Source of the DNA: Adlercreutzia sp. ZJ473
Lineage (GTDB): Bacteria; Actinomycetota; Coriobacteriia; Coriobacteriales; Eggerthellaceae
NCBI RefSeq assembly: GCF_013185065.1
Contig: NZ_JAAVTO010000027.1
Span: 1-34,912 of the forward strand
Reading direction: 5' to 3'
DNA length: 34,912 nucleotides
Below the pieces are notes generated by a model. The model saw only the letters and a list, made by a program, of their open reading frames with translations, did no database searches and had not been told where the DNA came from. Positions within the stretch are counted from its first letter, which is position 1, and each line of letters opens with the position of its first letter. Shown in pieces: positions 1-6,980 of the stretch. The translations under genes and the position numbers were made by a program.

Positions 1-1343
1 GGCACGGCGCCGCCCGCCTCGCCTCCCGCGCGGCGCCCGCTGCGGGCCGCGCGCCCGTCCGCGCGCTCCATCTGCTCCGCCGCGCGCTCGCCCGCGCAGG
101 TGCTCGGCGACTTCGCGAGGTAGAACGCGCGCTCGCCGTAGCGCACCTGCGCGTCCACCTCGATCAGATCGCCCTTCTTCTGGTAGTCGAAGTAGAACGA
201 GAGGCGCGCGGGCACGGGCTTCAAGAGCTCGAGCTCGGCGGGCGCGTCGACGGCGAGCGTCTCCTCGAGCGTGGGCAGCACGGTGGCGCAGAACAGCGGC
301 ATGTCCTCGGCCGCCACGAACAGCTGGTCGTCGGCCGAGCGGTAGACGCTGCGCAGGAAGTCGGCGCAGCGCGCGAAGGCGGGCGAGCAGCGGAAGAGCA
401 TCCCGTCCTGCAGCACGTACATGCGCGCGCCCTCGGCGGCGAAGGCCACGTTCTCGTCGCGCATGATGACGTAGCCGCCCTCGTGGCGCGTGATGCGCAA
501 GGGGATGCGCGGGTCGGCGTCGACCACGTGCGCGCTCGAGGAGCGCCTGAAGCTGCCGTCGGTGCACTCGAGCGCGACGGAGTCGCGGCCGAGGAGGTCG
601 ATGAGGTCGATCACCTCGCCGTCGGACAGGTCGAGGTCGCGCCCCACGTAGGGGGCGGCGAAGCTGCGCCAGCGCGCGGCGTCGGGGGTGCGCTCGCGCT
701 GCGTGACGGCGCGCTCGAGGAAGCGCACGAGGGCACGCCCGCGCTCGTCGAAGGCGCTCGGCGCGTGCGTGAAGGCGAGCTTCTTGCCGTAGGCGACGTG
801 CTCGCGCGTGCGCACGGCCTCGACGAACGAGCTCACGGACTTCATGACGTAGCTGCCCCGGGGCCCGCGCACCTTGAAGCGCGCCGCCCAGCTCTCGTAC
901 CCGTAGACGAGCGTGACGTCGATGCCCACCGTGCCCGCGAGCTCGCCCTCGGCGGCGAGGCGCTCGGCGCGGCGCATGAACGCGGCCACGGACGGGCTCG
1001 TCTCGGGCGCGCGCGAGCGCTTGTAGCCGAGGAAGCCCTGCGGGTCGTCGATGTAGGAGAGCGCGAGCGCCACGGTGTGCTTGCACATGCCGTCGTACTT
1101 GAGGAACGCCGGGCAGGTGCACGAGTAGTCGAGGACCTCGCCGGCGTCCTCGTCGACGTCGACGGAGACGCGGTAGCGGTCGGCCCAGCCGCTCGAGGCG
1201 GCGACGAAGGCGGTGATCGTGGTCTCGCCCGCGCCGTAGCGCACCTGCTTGGTGAGGATGTTCTTCTCGCGGCCGGCGATCTGCCGCGCGCGCTGGAACG
1301 TGCGGGCGGGGCAGTGCCAGGCAAGGTCGTCAACGGTCAGCAC
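1..1343 (-). CDS. SWIM zinc-finger SNF2-family helicase, N-terminal part
   Basis: The frame is open from a GTG at 1343 to the window edge (about 447 codons), so only the N-terminal part is seen. Around residues 75-95 it reads CTCPAFLKYDGMCKH, the CxCx(n)CxH pattern of a SWIM zinc finger. The following roughly 350 residues have the length and position of the bacterial SNF2 helicase-associated domain that sits between SWIM and the ATPase in HepA-like helicases. That predicts a DNA-dependent ATPase or remodeller acting on nucleic acid, but no Walker motifs are visible because they would lie left of position 1. The GTG start is preceded by AAGGAGG ten bases upstream, and an in-frame TGA lies above it. 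It is divergent from the DUF2974 gene. A SWIM-only protein is the alternative if the helicase core is absent. Confidence 0.8.
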   Translation of the reverse strand, partial: MLTVDDLAWHCPARTFQRARQIAGREKNILTKQVRYGAGETTITAFVAASSGWADRYRVSVDVDEDAGEVLDYSCTCPAFLKYDGMCKHTVALALSYIDDPQGFLGYKRSRAPETSPSVAAFMRRAERLAAEGELAGTVGIDVTLVYGYESWAARFKVRGPRGSYVMKSVSSFVEAVRTREHVAYGKKLAFTHAPSAFDERGRALVRFLERAVTQRERTPDAARWRSFAAPYVGRDLDLSDGEVIDLIDLLGRDSVALECTDGSFRRSSSAHVVDADPRIPLRITRHEGGYVIMRDENVAFAAEGARMYVLQDGMLFRCSPAFARCADFLRSVYRSADDQLFVAAEDMPLFCATVLPTLEETLAVDAPAELELLKPVPARLSFYFDYQKKGDLIEVDAQVRYGERAFYLAKSPSTCAGERAAEQMERADGRAARSGRRAGGEAGGAV

Positions 1344-1384
1344 GCGCCTCAAGCCTCCTTCGCCACGGAAAACGGGTATCGTCC

Positions 1385-1393
1385 ATCATACCA
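1385..1393 (-). promoter_or_regulatory. extended -10 promoter of the SWIM helicase gene
   Basis: On the minus strand this reads TGG followed by TATGAT, an extended -10 (TGn + 5/6 match to TATAAT), about 42 bases upstream of the GTG start. No convincing -35 is visible, as expected for an extended -10 site. Confidence 0.5.
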
Positions 1394-1473
1394 CGCCGGG
1401 TGACGGCGCATGCAGGCCGCGCGTGCTTTGCGTGGAGCGCCCGCGCCGGGCCGGCCCGCGCGGCGCGGCGCGC

Positions 1474-1479
1474 TACAAT
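1474..1479 (+). promoter_or_regulatory. -10 box, possibly giving a leaderless mRNA
   Basis: TACAAT ends only six bases before the ATG at 1486, so transcription starting about seven bases downstream would begin at or next to the start codon. There is no Shine-Dalgarno sequence in the GC-rich DNA in front of the gene and no recognisable -35. Confidence 0.4.
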
Positions 1480-1485
1480 AGGCGC

Positions 1486-2637
1486 ATGGAAACCATCGTC
1501 GACTTCCTCGAGCGCGAGCAGCGCACCTTCGCCGAGCTGGCGCTCACGCCGGTCGACTCCCTCGTGCTCTCGTCGCTCGTGTACTTCAACTTCGACGCGG
1601 CGGGCGTGGTCGAGCGGCAGTCGTCGCGCGAGGTGCTGCTGCACGACGTGGTGGCGCTCACCCCGCACGACGCGCTCACGGCGTCGAGCTGGCTGGAGGA
1701 CGCCGAGCTCACGGGGCGCTTCGTGCATGCCGTCATGGCGAGCCGCCGGCTGCGCGACGTGCGCGTGACGTTCTTCGTCAACGAGTACGCGCGCGCCATC
1801 GAGAAGCAGTTCTCGGCCGCAGCCTTCCTGCTCCCGCGCGCGGTGCGCGGCGCGGACGCGGTCTACCTGGCCTTCCGCGGCACTGACGGCACGCTGGCGG
1901 GCTGGAAGGAGGACTTCAACCTCACGTTCAAGAACGTCATCCCCTCGCAGGCGGCGGCCTTGCAGTACCTCTCGGGCGTCGGGTCGGCCCTGGCGGGCCC
2001 GCTTGTGCTCGGCGGGCACTCCAAGGGCGGCAACCTCGCGCAGTACGCGGCGCTCACCTGCGACGACGCCCTGTTCGAGCGCATTGAGGCGGTGTACGAC
2101 CACGACGGCCCGTCGTTCTTCGACGACCCCTCGCCGCGCGCGTCCTCCGAGGCCTTCCTGCGCAAGCTGCACAAGACGGTGCCCTCCTCGTCGGTGTTCG
2201 GGCTCATGCTCGAGCGGCGGGGGGACTACGCCATCGTGGCGTCCGACGCGCCGCCGTTCCTGTCGCATTCGCCGTTCACGTGGATGGTCGCGGGGACCGA
2301 CTTCGCCTACGCCGAGAAGCTCACGCGCGGCTCCGCGACGTTCGACCGCTCGCTCGACGAGTGGCTGCACAGCGTGGACGCGGACAAGCGCGAGCTGTTC
2401 ATCGACACGGTGTACGAGCTGCTCATGAGCACGGAGGCGTCCACCTGGTCGGAGTTCCAGGAGAACCTGCCGAAGAACATCGCCACCATCGCGCGCCACG
2501 GCGCGGGGCTCGACTCCGAGCTGCGCGGGTTCCTGCTGCGCACGTTCGCCCAGGGCGTGGGGATCCTCACCTCCTCCACGGCGCGCAGCATCCTGCCCGA
2601 CCCCCCGAAGCGCCTGCCCTCGAGCTCGGAGGGCTGA
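1486..2637 (+). CDS. DUF2974 family alpha/beta hydrolase
   Basis: The 383-residue protein has the lipase-like nucleophile elbow GGHSKGGN (GxSxG) near residue 180, preceded by a YLAFRGTDG strand-turn near residue 125; this arrangement is typical of the DUF2974 (Mbeg1-like) hydrolases. It is probably a serine hydrolase acting on an unknown ester, with no signal peptide seen. A likely acid residue lies in the YDHDGP segment; I did not assign the catalytic His. The ATG at 1486 was chosen because the homologous N-terminus (a short acidic lead, then the VDSLVLSSLVYF segment) begins here, and the -10 box sits immediately upstream. It stands alone between the divergent helicase gene and the downstream GT2 gene, which has its own promoter. 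Substrate and role are unknown. Confidence 0.8.
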   Translation: METIVDFLEREQRTFAELALTPVDSLVLSSLVYFNFDAAGVVERQSSREVLLHDVVALTPHDALTASSWLEDAELTGRFVHAVMASRRLRDVRVTFFVNEYARAIEKQFSAAAFLLPRAVRGADAVYLAFRGTDGTLAGWKEDFNLTFKNVIPSQAAALQYLSGVGSALAGPLVLGGHSKGGNLAQYAALTCDDALFERIEAVYDHDGPSFFDDPSPRASSEAFLRKLHKTVPSSSVFGLMLERRGDYAIVASDAPPFLSHSPFTWMVAGTDFAYAEKLTRGSATFDRSLDEWLHSVDADKRELFIDTVYELLMSTEASTWSEFQENLPKNIATIARHGAGLDSELRGFLLRTFAQGVGILTSSTARSILPDPPKRLPSSSEG

Positions 2638-2772
2638 GCGCGGGCGCGGCCCAGCCGCCATGCGCTCGCTGCCCCAGCCGCCTCGCACCCTTCCCTCCAC
2701 CCCCGAGACCTGAGAATTGTGCGCGCCTTGTGTCCGAATGCGTACAAAAGCGTCACTTTCGCCTGTCAGAGC

Positions 2773-2801
2773 TGGGCAGGGGAGGTCGCGGTCGCTATAC
2801 T
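2773..2801 (+). promoter_or_regulatory. promoter of the GT2 gene
   Basis: TGGGCA, a 17-base spacer and TATACT form a reasonable sigma-70-type promoter. The predicted transcript would have a leader of about 87 bases containing two near-identical TTTGCA-type steps (2810-2835) before the start. Confidence 0.5.
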
Positions 2802-2894
2802 CTCAAGAGTTTGCAAGAAGTTTGCACAAGGTGCATAAGGCCCGCGAGGGCGGAGTCGGACGCTGTGCGCGTCCCGTCGAAGGAGCGCGTGCAG

Positions 2895-4217
2895 GTGTTT
2901 GAGTGGTTCGCGGAGTCTATGGCGGCGTTGTCGTTCGTCGACATATTCAACGGCTGCGTCTTCATCACGTTCACCATCATGTACACCTACCAGCTGCTCT
3001 ACGTGCTCGTGGTGCTCACGCGCCGCGCGCCGGCGTACGAGGCCAAGCGCAACCACAAGTTCGCCGTGCTGATCGCCGCGCGCAACGAGAGCGCCGTCAT
3101 CGCCGACCTGATCGGCTCCATCCGCGCGCAGAACTACCCCGCCGAGCTCATCGACATCTTCATCATCGCCGACAACTGCACCGACGACACGGCAGAGCGG
3201 GCCCGCGCGGCGGGCGCGCACGTGTTCGAGCGCTTCAACCAGGAGCAGGTGGGGAAGGGCTACGCGCTCGACTTCGGCCTGAAGAGCATCTGGGAGCAGT
3301 TCCCCGACGCGGGGCACGAGGCGTACTTCGTGTTCGACGCCGACAACGTGCTCGACGCGAACTACTTCCGCGAGATGAACGCCACGTTCGACTCGGGCGC
3401 GCAGGCGTCCACGAGCTACCGCAACTCCAAGAACTTCGGCTCGAACTGGATCTCGGGCGGCTACGGATTGTGGTTCCTGCGCGAGGCGAAGTTCCTGAAC
3501 CAGGCGCGCCTCACGCTGAACACCTCGTGCGCCGTCTCCGGCACGGGGTTCTTCATCGCGGCCGACATCCTGAAGCGCGCGGGCGGCTGGAAGTGGCACC
3601 TGCTCACCGAGGACATCGAGTTCTCGGTGTCGTCGGTCATCGACGGCGTGCGCATCTCGTACTGCCCCACGGCCATTCTCTACGACGAGCAGCCCATCAC
3701 CTTCCGCGACTCGTGGAACCAGCGCTTCCGCTGGGCGAAGGGCTTCTACCAGGTGTTCTTCCACTACGCGGGCGGCCTGGTGCGCGGCATCGCGAAAAAC
3801 CCCAAGGGGTACCGCTTCGCGTGCTACGACATGCTCATCACCATCGCGCCGGGCATGCTGCTCACGGTGATCTCGGTGGTGTTCAACGCGGCCATCGTCA
3901 TCCTGGCGCTCTCGGGCGCCATGTCGGTGGGCATCGCGGTGGCGAGCTCCATCTCCTCGATCTTCTTCTGCCTGTTCAACTACATCGTGTTCATGTTCGT
4001 GTTCGGCGTGCTCACCACCTTCGTCGAGTGGGACGCCATCCGCATGTCGCGCGCCAAGAAGATTCGCAACCTGTTCACGTTCCCCCTGTTCCAGCTCACC
4101 TACATCCCCATCGCGCTCGTGGCGCTGGTGAAGAAGGCCACCTGGAAGCCCATCAAGCACTCCATCTCGGTCGACGTGGCCGAGTTCTCCGAAGCCCCCC
4201 GCAAAGCCGAGGAGTAG
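2895..4217 (+). CDS. membrane-bound family 2 glycosyltransferase
   Basis: A 440-residue GT-A fold transferase. One membrane segment lies near residues 15-40, followed by the GT2 catalytic core: an IADNCTDD nucleotide-binding loop near residue 92, FDADN (DxD-type metal site) near 148, LTEDIEF (acceptor/base region) near 236, and QRFRW near 275, the Q(R/Q)xRW motif of processive GT2 enzymes. Several hydrophobic segments follow from about residue 315 to 420. It should use a nucleotide sugar at the inner membrane face; the Q-x-x-R-W motif is shared with cellulose, hyaluronan and poly-GlcNAc synthases, but product and processivity cannot be read from sequence. GTG 2895 is preferred because AAGGAG lies nine bases upstream; GTG 2889 and ATG 2919 are alternatives. 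It is monocistronic and separate from the polysaccharide operon. Confidence 0.85.
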   Translation: MFEWFAESMAALSFVDIFNGCVFITFTIMYTYQLLYVLVVLTRRAPAYEAKRNHKFAVLIAARNESAVIADLIGSIRAQNYPAELIDIFIIADNCTDDTAERARAAGAHVFERFNQEQVGKGYALDFGLKSIWEQFPDAGHEAYFVFDADNVLDANYFREMNATFDSGAQASTSYRNSKNFGSNWISGGYGLWFLREAKFLNQARLTLNTSCAVSGTGFFIAADILKRAGGWKWHLLTEDIEFSVSSVIDGVRISYCPTAILYDEQPITFRDSWNQRFRWAKGFYQVFFHYAGGLVRGIAKNPKGYRFACYDMLITIAPGMLLTVISVVFNAAIVILALSGAMSVGIAVASSISSIFFCLFNYIVFMFVFGVLTTFVEWDAIRMSRAKKIRNLFTFPLFQLTYIPIALVALVKKATWKPIKHSISVDVAEFSEAPRKAEE

Positions 4218-4260
4218 GGAAGAAGCGCGCCGCATCGGGTGGGCAATAGACGTGAATTCG

Positions 4261-4563
4261 TCAGAGCGAACCCAAGCGGCGTTCGGCGTCGTGGAACACC
4301 TTTCCCTTGTCTCGCGCTCCGATTGCCAAGATGTCCACGATTTGTATCTTGCCGTTTCGGACGCGATAGACTATTCGGATACCATCTGAGCGGAACTTCA
4401 GCTCTCGGCAACCTGACAGGGATCCCGACAACGGTTTTCCTATTTCGTTCGGCCTCGTGCGCAGTTTTGCCAGACCCTTGTTCACCATGGCACGCACGGT
4501 GCCGTCCAGAGCTTCGTATTCTTTTGCTGCCGCGCGTGTGAAGACGAGCTCGTATGCGTTCAT
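4261..4563 (-). CDS. RelE/ParE-family toxin
   Basis: This 100-residue basic protein shows the RelE/ParE layout: an N-terminal helix pair (FTRAAAKEYEALDG), then the beta-sheet core with CRELKFRSDGIRIVYRV and a C-terminal helix ending in the DKGKVFHDAERR segment. RelE members are usually ribosome-dependent mRNA endonucleases, whereas ParE members poison gyrase; the sequence alone does not separate the two. It starts with ATG at 4563, overlapping the last four bases of the upstream antitoxin gene (ATGA), a normal antitoxin-first toxin-antitoxin arrangement. The pair is isolated between the GT2 gene and the polysaccharide operon and transcribed against both. Confidence 0.85.
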   Translation of the reverse strand: MNAYELVFTRAAAKEYEALDGTVRAMVNKGLAKLRTRPNEIGKPLSGSLSGCRELKFRSDGIRIVYRVRNGKIQIVDILAIGARDKGKVFHDAERRLGSL

Positions 4564-4925
4564 GCGAACAGCTCCTCGTCAGGCACGTCATCTGCGTTGA
4601 TTGCCAAAAAGTCGCGATAGCCCTCTTCTCCAAGGACTTCTCTCAAAGGAATGACGGCTCCTTTGGGATCAGCGTCAACCTCAGCAAGGCGAGCAGCCGC
4701 CTCAGCGTGGAGCTTCTCAACTCGGAGTCGCTCCAGTTCCAAAGCCATGGCCTCGTATTCGTCATAACCCATGATGACCGTCTCGACGCTTGCGTTTCTG
4801 TCGGTGACGAAGATAGGTTCGTGCTTGGCTCGGCTACGACATTCTCCGAAGTTCTTCGAAGCATGGGTTGCGCTCACGATGCGATCACGGCTAAACGCCA
4901 GCTTTCCATTGGTGACAACGACCAT
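4560..4925 (-). CDS. Phd/YefM-like antitoxin
   Basis: The 121-residue protein has the Phd/YefM pattern: an N-terminal DNA-binding part including VSATHASKNFGECRSRAKHEPIFVT, with the typical 'short beta hairpin - invitation to neutralise' order, then VIMGYDEYEAM and a long acidic helix that would wrap the toxin. It should neutralise the RelE-like protein encoded directly downstream and repress its own promoter. ATG 4925 is preferred; a TTG at 4937 adds four residues. The upstream DNA (4940-4990) is unusually AT-rich, with TATA-like steps suited to a -10, but I could not fix one promoter. The hairpin at 5021-5041 is close enough to be a terminator or an operator. Confidence 0.8.
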   Translation of the reverse strand: MVVVTNGKLAFSRDRIVSATHASKNFGECRSRAKHEPIFVTDRNASVETVIMGYDEYEAMALELERLRVEKLHAEAAARLAEVDADPKGAVIPLREVLGEEGYRDFLAINADDVPDEELFA

Positions 4926-5020
4926 GGTTTTGTCCAATCCGTATAGACGCTTAAAATATTATCCGTGCTCTTATACGTACTATAGCACGAACGAAAACGG
5001 TGCCTTTTGGAATAGCAAAA

Positions 5021-5041
5021 CCACACATGGGGCATGTGTGG
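5021..5041. repeat. perfect 9-bp hairpin between the toxin-antitoxin pair and the polysaccharide operon
   Basis: CCACACATG, a GGG loop, then CATGTGTGG. Short T runs follow on both strands (TTTTT from 5047 on the plus strand, TTTT on the minus strand), so it could act as a bidirectional terminator insulating the antitoxin promoter from the operon. Confidence 0.5.
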
Positions 5042-5117
5042 AGGCATTTTTGGGCGCATGGTCGCTGGATACGAAAAAAGCGTCACTTAGCTCGAGGGCC
5101 GTTTTTTGTCTCGTCAA

Positions 5118-5236
5118 AAAGTAGACTTTTTGTCAGGGGAGGGTTATCTTGGTCGAGTTTGAAAAAAGAGCAGGTCGTACGTTTTCGCGCACCGCCTCTT
5201 CAAGTTGGTTTTAGGGTTGGGCAAAAAGTCTACTTT
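5118..5236. repeat. pair of 15-bp inverted repeats upstream of the polysaccharide operon
   Basis: AAAGTAGACTTTTTG at 5118-5132 is the exact reverse complement of CAAAAAGTCTACTTT at 5222-5236, with 89 bases between. Each arm is also nearly self-palindromic (CAAAAAGT..ACTTTTTG). Either the arms flank an invertible promoter, or they are two operator sites about ten helical turns apart. The wider gap 4926-5324 holds no gene; it is AT-rich, and I see only weak candidate promoter hexamers in it. Confidence 0.7.
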
Positions 5237-5324
5237 ATCTCACCAGCATGGATGCAGGCTGACGCCGCCTTGTGCGGCTCGCGTGGCGACGCATGGCCGC
5301 GAGGAGAATGCGAGCGGATCCAAG

Positions 5325-5918
5325 GTGAGCGCCCAGCTTGCGGAGCAGACCGACTTCCTGCCTGCGATTTCGTCAGGGGGGTCGCACGCCGCAGAGGCGA
5401 ACGCGCTCAGGTGGTACGCGGTGCACGTGCGCGAAGGGCATGAGGAGGCCATGGCCGCCAAGTGCGAAAGCGTGCTTGCGCCGGAGGTGGCCGAGAGGTG
5501 CGTCGCCCCGCGCTACGAGAGGTTCCTGCGCCAGCGGGGCACGTGGCGGCTGGTGGTCGACCCCATGTTCCGCGAGTACTTCTTCATCGCCGCGCGCGAC
5601 GCGCGGGCGCTCTCGCGCGCGCTCGGGAGGCTGTCGTTTCCCGTGGCGCTGGCGGGCGGCCGCAAGGGCGCGCACGCGGCTCTTTCCCCGAACGTTCAGG
5701 CATGGCTCAGCTCGGCGCTCGACGCGCAGGGCGTGCTGCGCGCGAGCGAGGGCGTCATCGAGGGCGGCGAGCTCACGGTGACGCGCGGCCCGCTCGCGGG
5801 GCGGGAGCGCTCCATCAAGAGCGTGAACCGCCGCAAGCGCATGGCCTACGTGCGTTTTGACGAGCCGAGCGGCGGCTTCCTGCTGAAGGCCGCGCTCAAC
5901 GTGCCTGAGAAGAGCTGA
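5325..5918 (+). CDS. NusG-family specialised antiterminator (first paralog)
   Basis: About 197 residues with NusG architecture: an N-terminal NGN domain opening with RWYAVHVREGHEEAMAAK (near residues 27-45), a MFREYFFIAA strand where other NusG proteins have PGYxFV, and a C-terminal KOW domain around VTRGPLAGRERSIKSVNRR. NusG paralogs of the LoaP, RfaH and UpxY groups bind elongating RNA polymerase and let it read through terminators in long polysaccharide or antibiotic operons. Its place at the head of such an operon supports that role. It is distinct from the second paralog (different length, little identity by eye), so this is not a recent duplication. The start is uncertain: GTG 5325 has only a weak GGAT-type SD; GTG 5283 and TTG 5205 are also in frame. 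Confidence 0.75.
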   Translation: MSAQLAEQTDFLPAISSGGSHAAEANALRWYAVHVREGHEEAMAAKCESVLAPEVAERCVAPRYERFLRQRGTWRLVVDPMFREYFFIAARDARALSRALGRLSFPVALAGGRKGAHAALSPNVQAWLSSALDAQGVLRASEGVIEGGELTVTRGPLAGRERSIKSVNRRKRMAYVRFDEPSGGFLLKAALNVPEKS

Positions 5919-6221
5919 CGGAGCCCCGGCGAGGCATCTGCCTGGTTGAGGAAACCGCTCGGCTCTCCCGGCGCGCGCCCGCGAGGGCGCGGGGTGGGAA
6001 GCATACCTTGACGCGACGGAGACTGCGCCTGTGGCGAGCTTCGCTTCGGTCAGGGGGATGAATACCTTTTCGTTTCAAGTCGTGCGCAAGGCGACGGGCG
6101 GAGCTGTGCCCGAAGGCTCGTCTGGGGATGTCGCGCGGGGCCGCGGGTCCCGCGGCGGGCCGCATGGCGGGCCTCCGGCCCCCCGGCCTTCCCGCGGCGC
6201 GCGAAGGGAGGAGCCTGCTTT
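5919..6221 (+). promoter_or_regulatory. highly structured spacer between the two NusG paralogs
   Basis: I see no gene in these 303 bases. They contain CGCGCCC-GCGA-GGGCGCG at 5974-5991, a 7-bp stem closed by a GNRA-type tetraloop, and a near-perfect palindrome at 6140-6156 (GCCGCGGG-CCCGCGGC), followed by alternating GGGCC/GGCCC tracts (6157-6200). The ribosome-binding site GGGAGGAG of the second paralog ends the region. A transcript would fold heavily; an attenuation or antiterminator-loading role is plausible but inferred. Confidence 0.45.
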
Positions 6222-6776
6222 ATGCCCAGGTGGTACGTTATCCAGGTGGGCGCCGGCTGCGACGACGTCGTGTGCGAGCGCATGCGCCAGAAGGCGGCCG
6301 AGCTCGAGGGTTCAGGCGCGGTGGCGCCGGGGGCGCTCACGCGGGTGTTCTCGCTGCGCTACGAGACGCAGGCTAAGATCCGGGGTGAGTACCGGCTGGT
6401 GAGGCGCAGGCTCATCCCCGGCTATTTGGTGGCGGTGAGCAGCAAGCCCGAGGACCTCGAGCGCATCCTCCGCACCGTGGGCGAGTTCGCGCGGCTGCTG
6501 AGAAACGAAAAGGGATTCACCCCCCTGAGCGACGACGAGGCGGCGTGGATGGCGGCGTTCACCAAGGAGGGAAAGCGCGCGGTCCCCATGTCCACGGCGG
6601 TCAAGGAGGGCGACGAGGTGGTGGTCACCGACGGCCCGCTTTTGGGGTGCGTGTTCCCGATAAAGCGGATCGACCGCCACCGGAGCACGGCCTGGCTTGA
6701 GGTGACCATCTGCGGAAGAACGAAAGAGATCCCTTTGGGGTTGAAGGTAGTTGCAAGAAGAAGCACTGACAACTGA
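6222..6776 (+). CDS. LoaP-type NusG-family antiterminator (second paralog)
   Basis: The 184-residue protein starts with the canonical WYVIQVGAG strand of the NGN domain, has RRLIPGYLVAV (the PGY strand) near residue 65 and a KOW domain from about residue 125 (VKEGDEVVVTDGPLLGCVFPIKRIDRHR). The layout, size and residues around the KOW match LoaP, which in Firmicutes and Actinobacteria drives processive antitermination of operons for long secondary-metabolite or polysaccharide pathways. A strong GGGAGGAG lies nine bases upstream of the ATG. Only about 200 bases separate it from the first biosynthetic gene, and that interval holds several palindromes, the kind of RNA a LoaP protein would need for loading. 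It probably acts with, or alternates with, the first paralog. Confidence 0.85.
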   Translation: MPRWYVIQVGAGCDDVVCERMRQKAAELEGSGAVAPGALTRVFSLRYETQAKIRGEYRLVRRRLIPGYLVAVSSKPEDLERILRTVGEFARLLRNEKGFTPLSDDEAAWMAAFTKEGKRAVPMSTAVKEGDEVVVTDGPLLGCVFPIKRIDRHRSTAWLEVTICGRTKEIPLGLKVVARRSTDN

Positions 6777-6869
6777 ATACGCGGGAAGGGGAGGACGCGT
6801 CTCTGTACTCTTTATAGGACAGTATTTAACAGAAGGGACGCCTTGCCCCTCCTGTTCACGTAGCAAGCT

Positions 6870-6889
6870 GCTGGGTCAATTGACCCAGC
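6870..6889 (+). promoter_or_regulatory. perfect 20-bp palindrome in the operon leader
   Basis: GCTGGGTCA and TGACCCAGC meet in an AATT-centred perfect palindrome, a strong hairpin or dyad operator 90 bases after the second NusG gene. As RNA it is a good candidate for the element that recruits the antiterminator; as DNA it could be a repressor site. Confidence 0.5.
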
Positions 6890-6898
6890 GGAACGCGA

Positions 6899-6926
6899 GG
6901 GCCCGCAGGCCCAGATGCGCATCTGG
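6899..6926 (+). promoter_or_regulatory. two overlapping, mutually exclusive hairpins
   Basis: GGGCC-CGCA-GGCCC (6899-6912) shares its last two bases with the perfect 16-bp palindrome CCAGATGCGCATCTGG (6911-6926). Both full stems cannot form at once, so the leader has at least two alternative folds. Confidence 0.45.
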
Positions 6927-6938
6927 CGGGGAGGGGCG

Positions 6939-6975
6939 CGCCTCCGCCAGGCATGCCGCGCCGGCGGCGGAGGCG
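6939..6975 (+). promoter_or_regulatory. hairpin masking the ribosome-binding site of the first sugar-transferase gene
   Basis: CGCCTCCGCC (6939-6948) pairs perfectly with GGCGGAGGCG (6966-6975) across a 17-base loop. The right arm contains GGAGG (6969-6973), the Shine-Dalgarno of the TTG start at 6981. Folding would therefore block initiation, and the opposite arm is free to pair elsewhere. Confidence 0.6.
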
Positions 6976-6980
6976 TAGCG

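Noticed and set aside
842-1333. Small Arg/Ser-rich frame inside the SWIM helicase region
   Set aside because: The frame with the SWIM motif and an SD-backed GTG start covers the whole region; this one is an out-of-register shadow.
4554-5124. Plus-strand frames opposite the RelE/Phd pair
   Set aside because: The minus-strand frames match antitoxin and toxin families and overlap in the normal way; the plus frames have no start signals.
5308-5328. Six-codon ATG frame just before the first NusG gene, overlapping its GTG start
   Set aside because: The purine-rich stretch ends only one base before the ATG, too close for a ribosome-binding site, and there is no codon pattern of an attenuator peptide.
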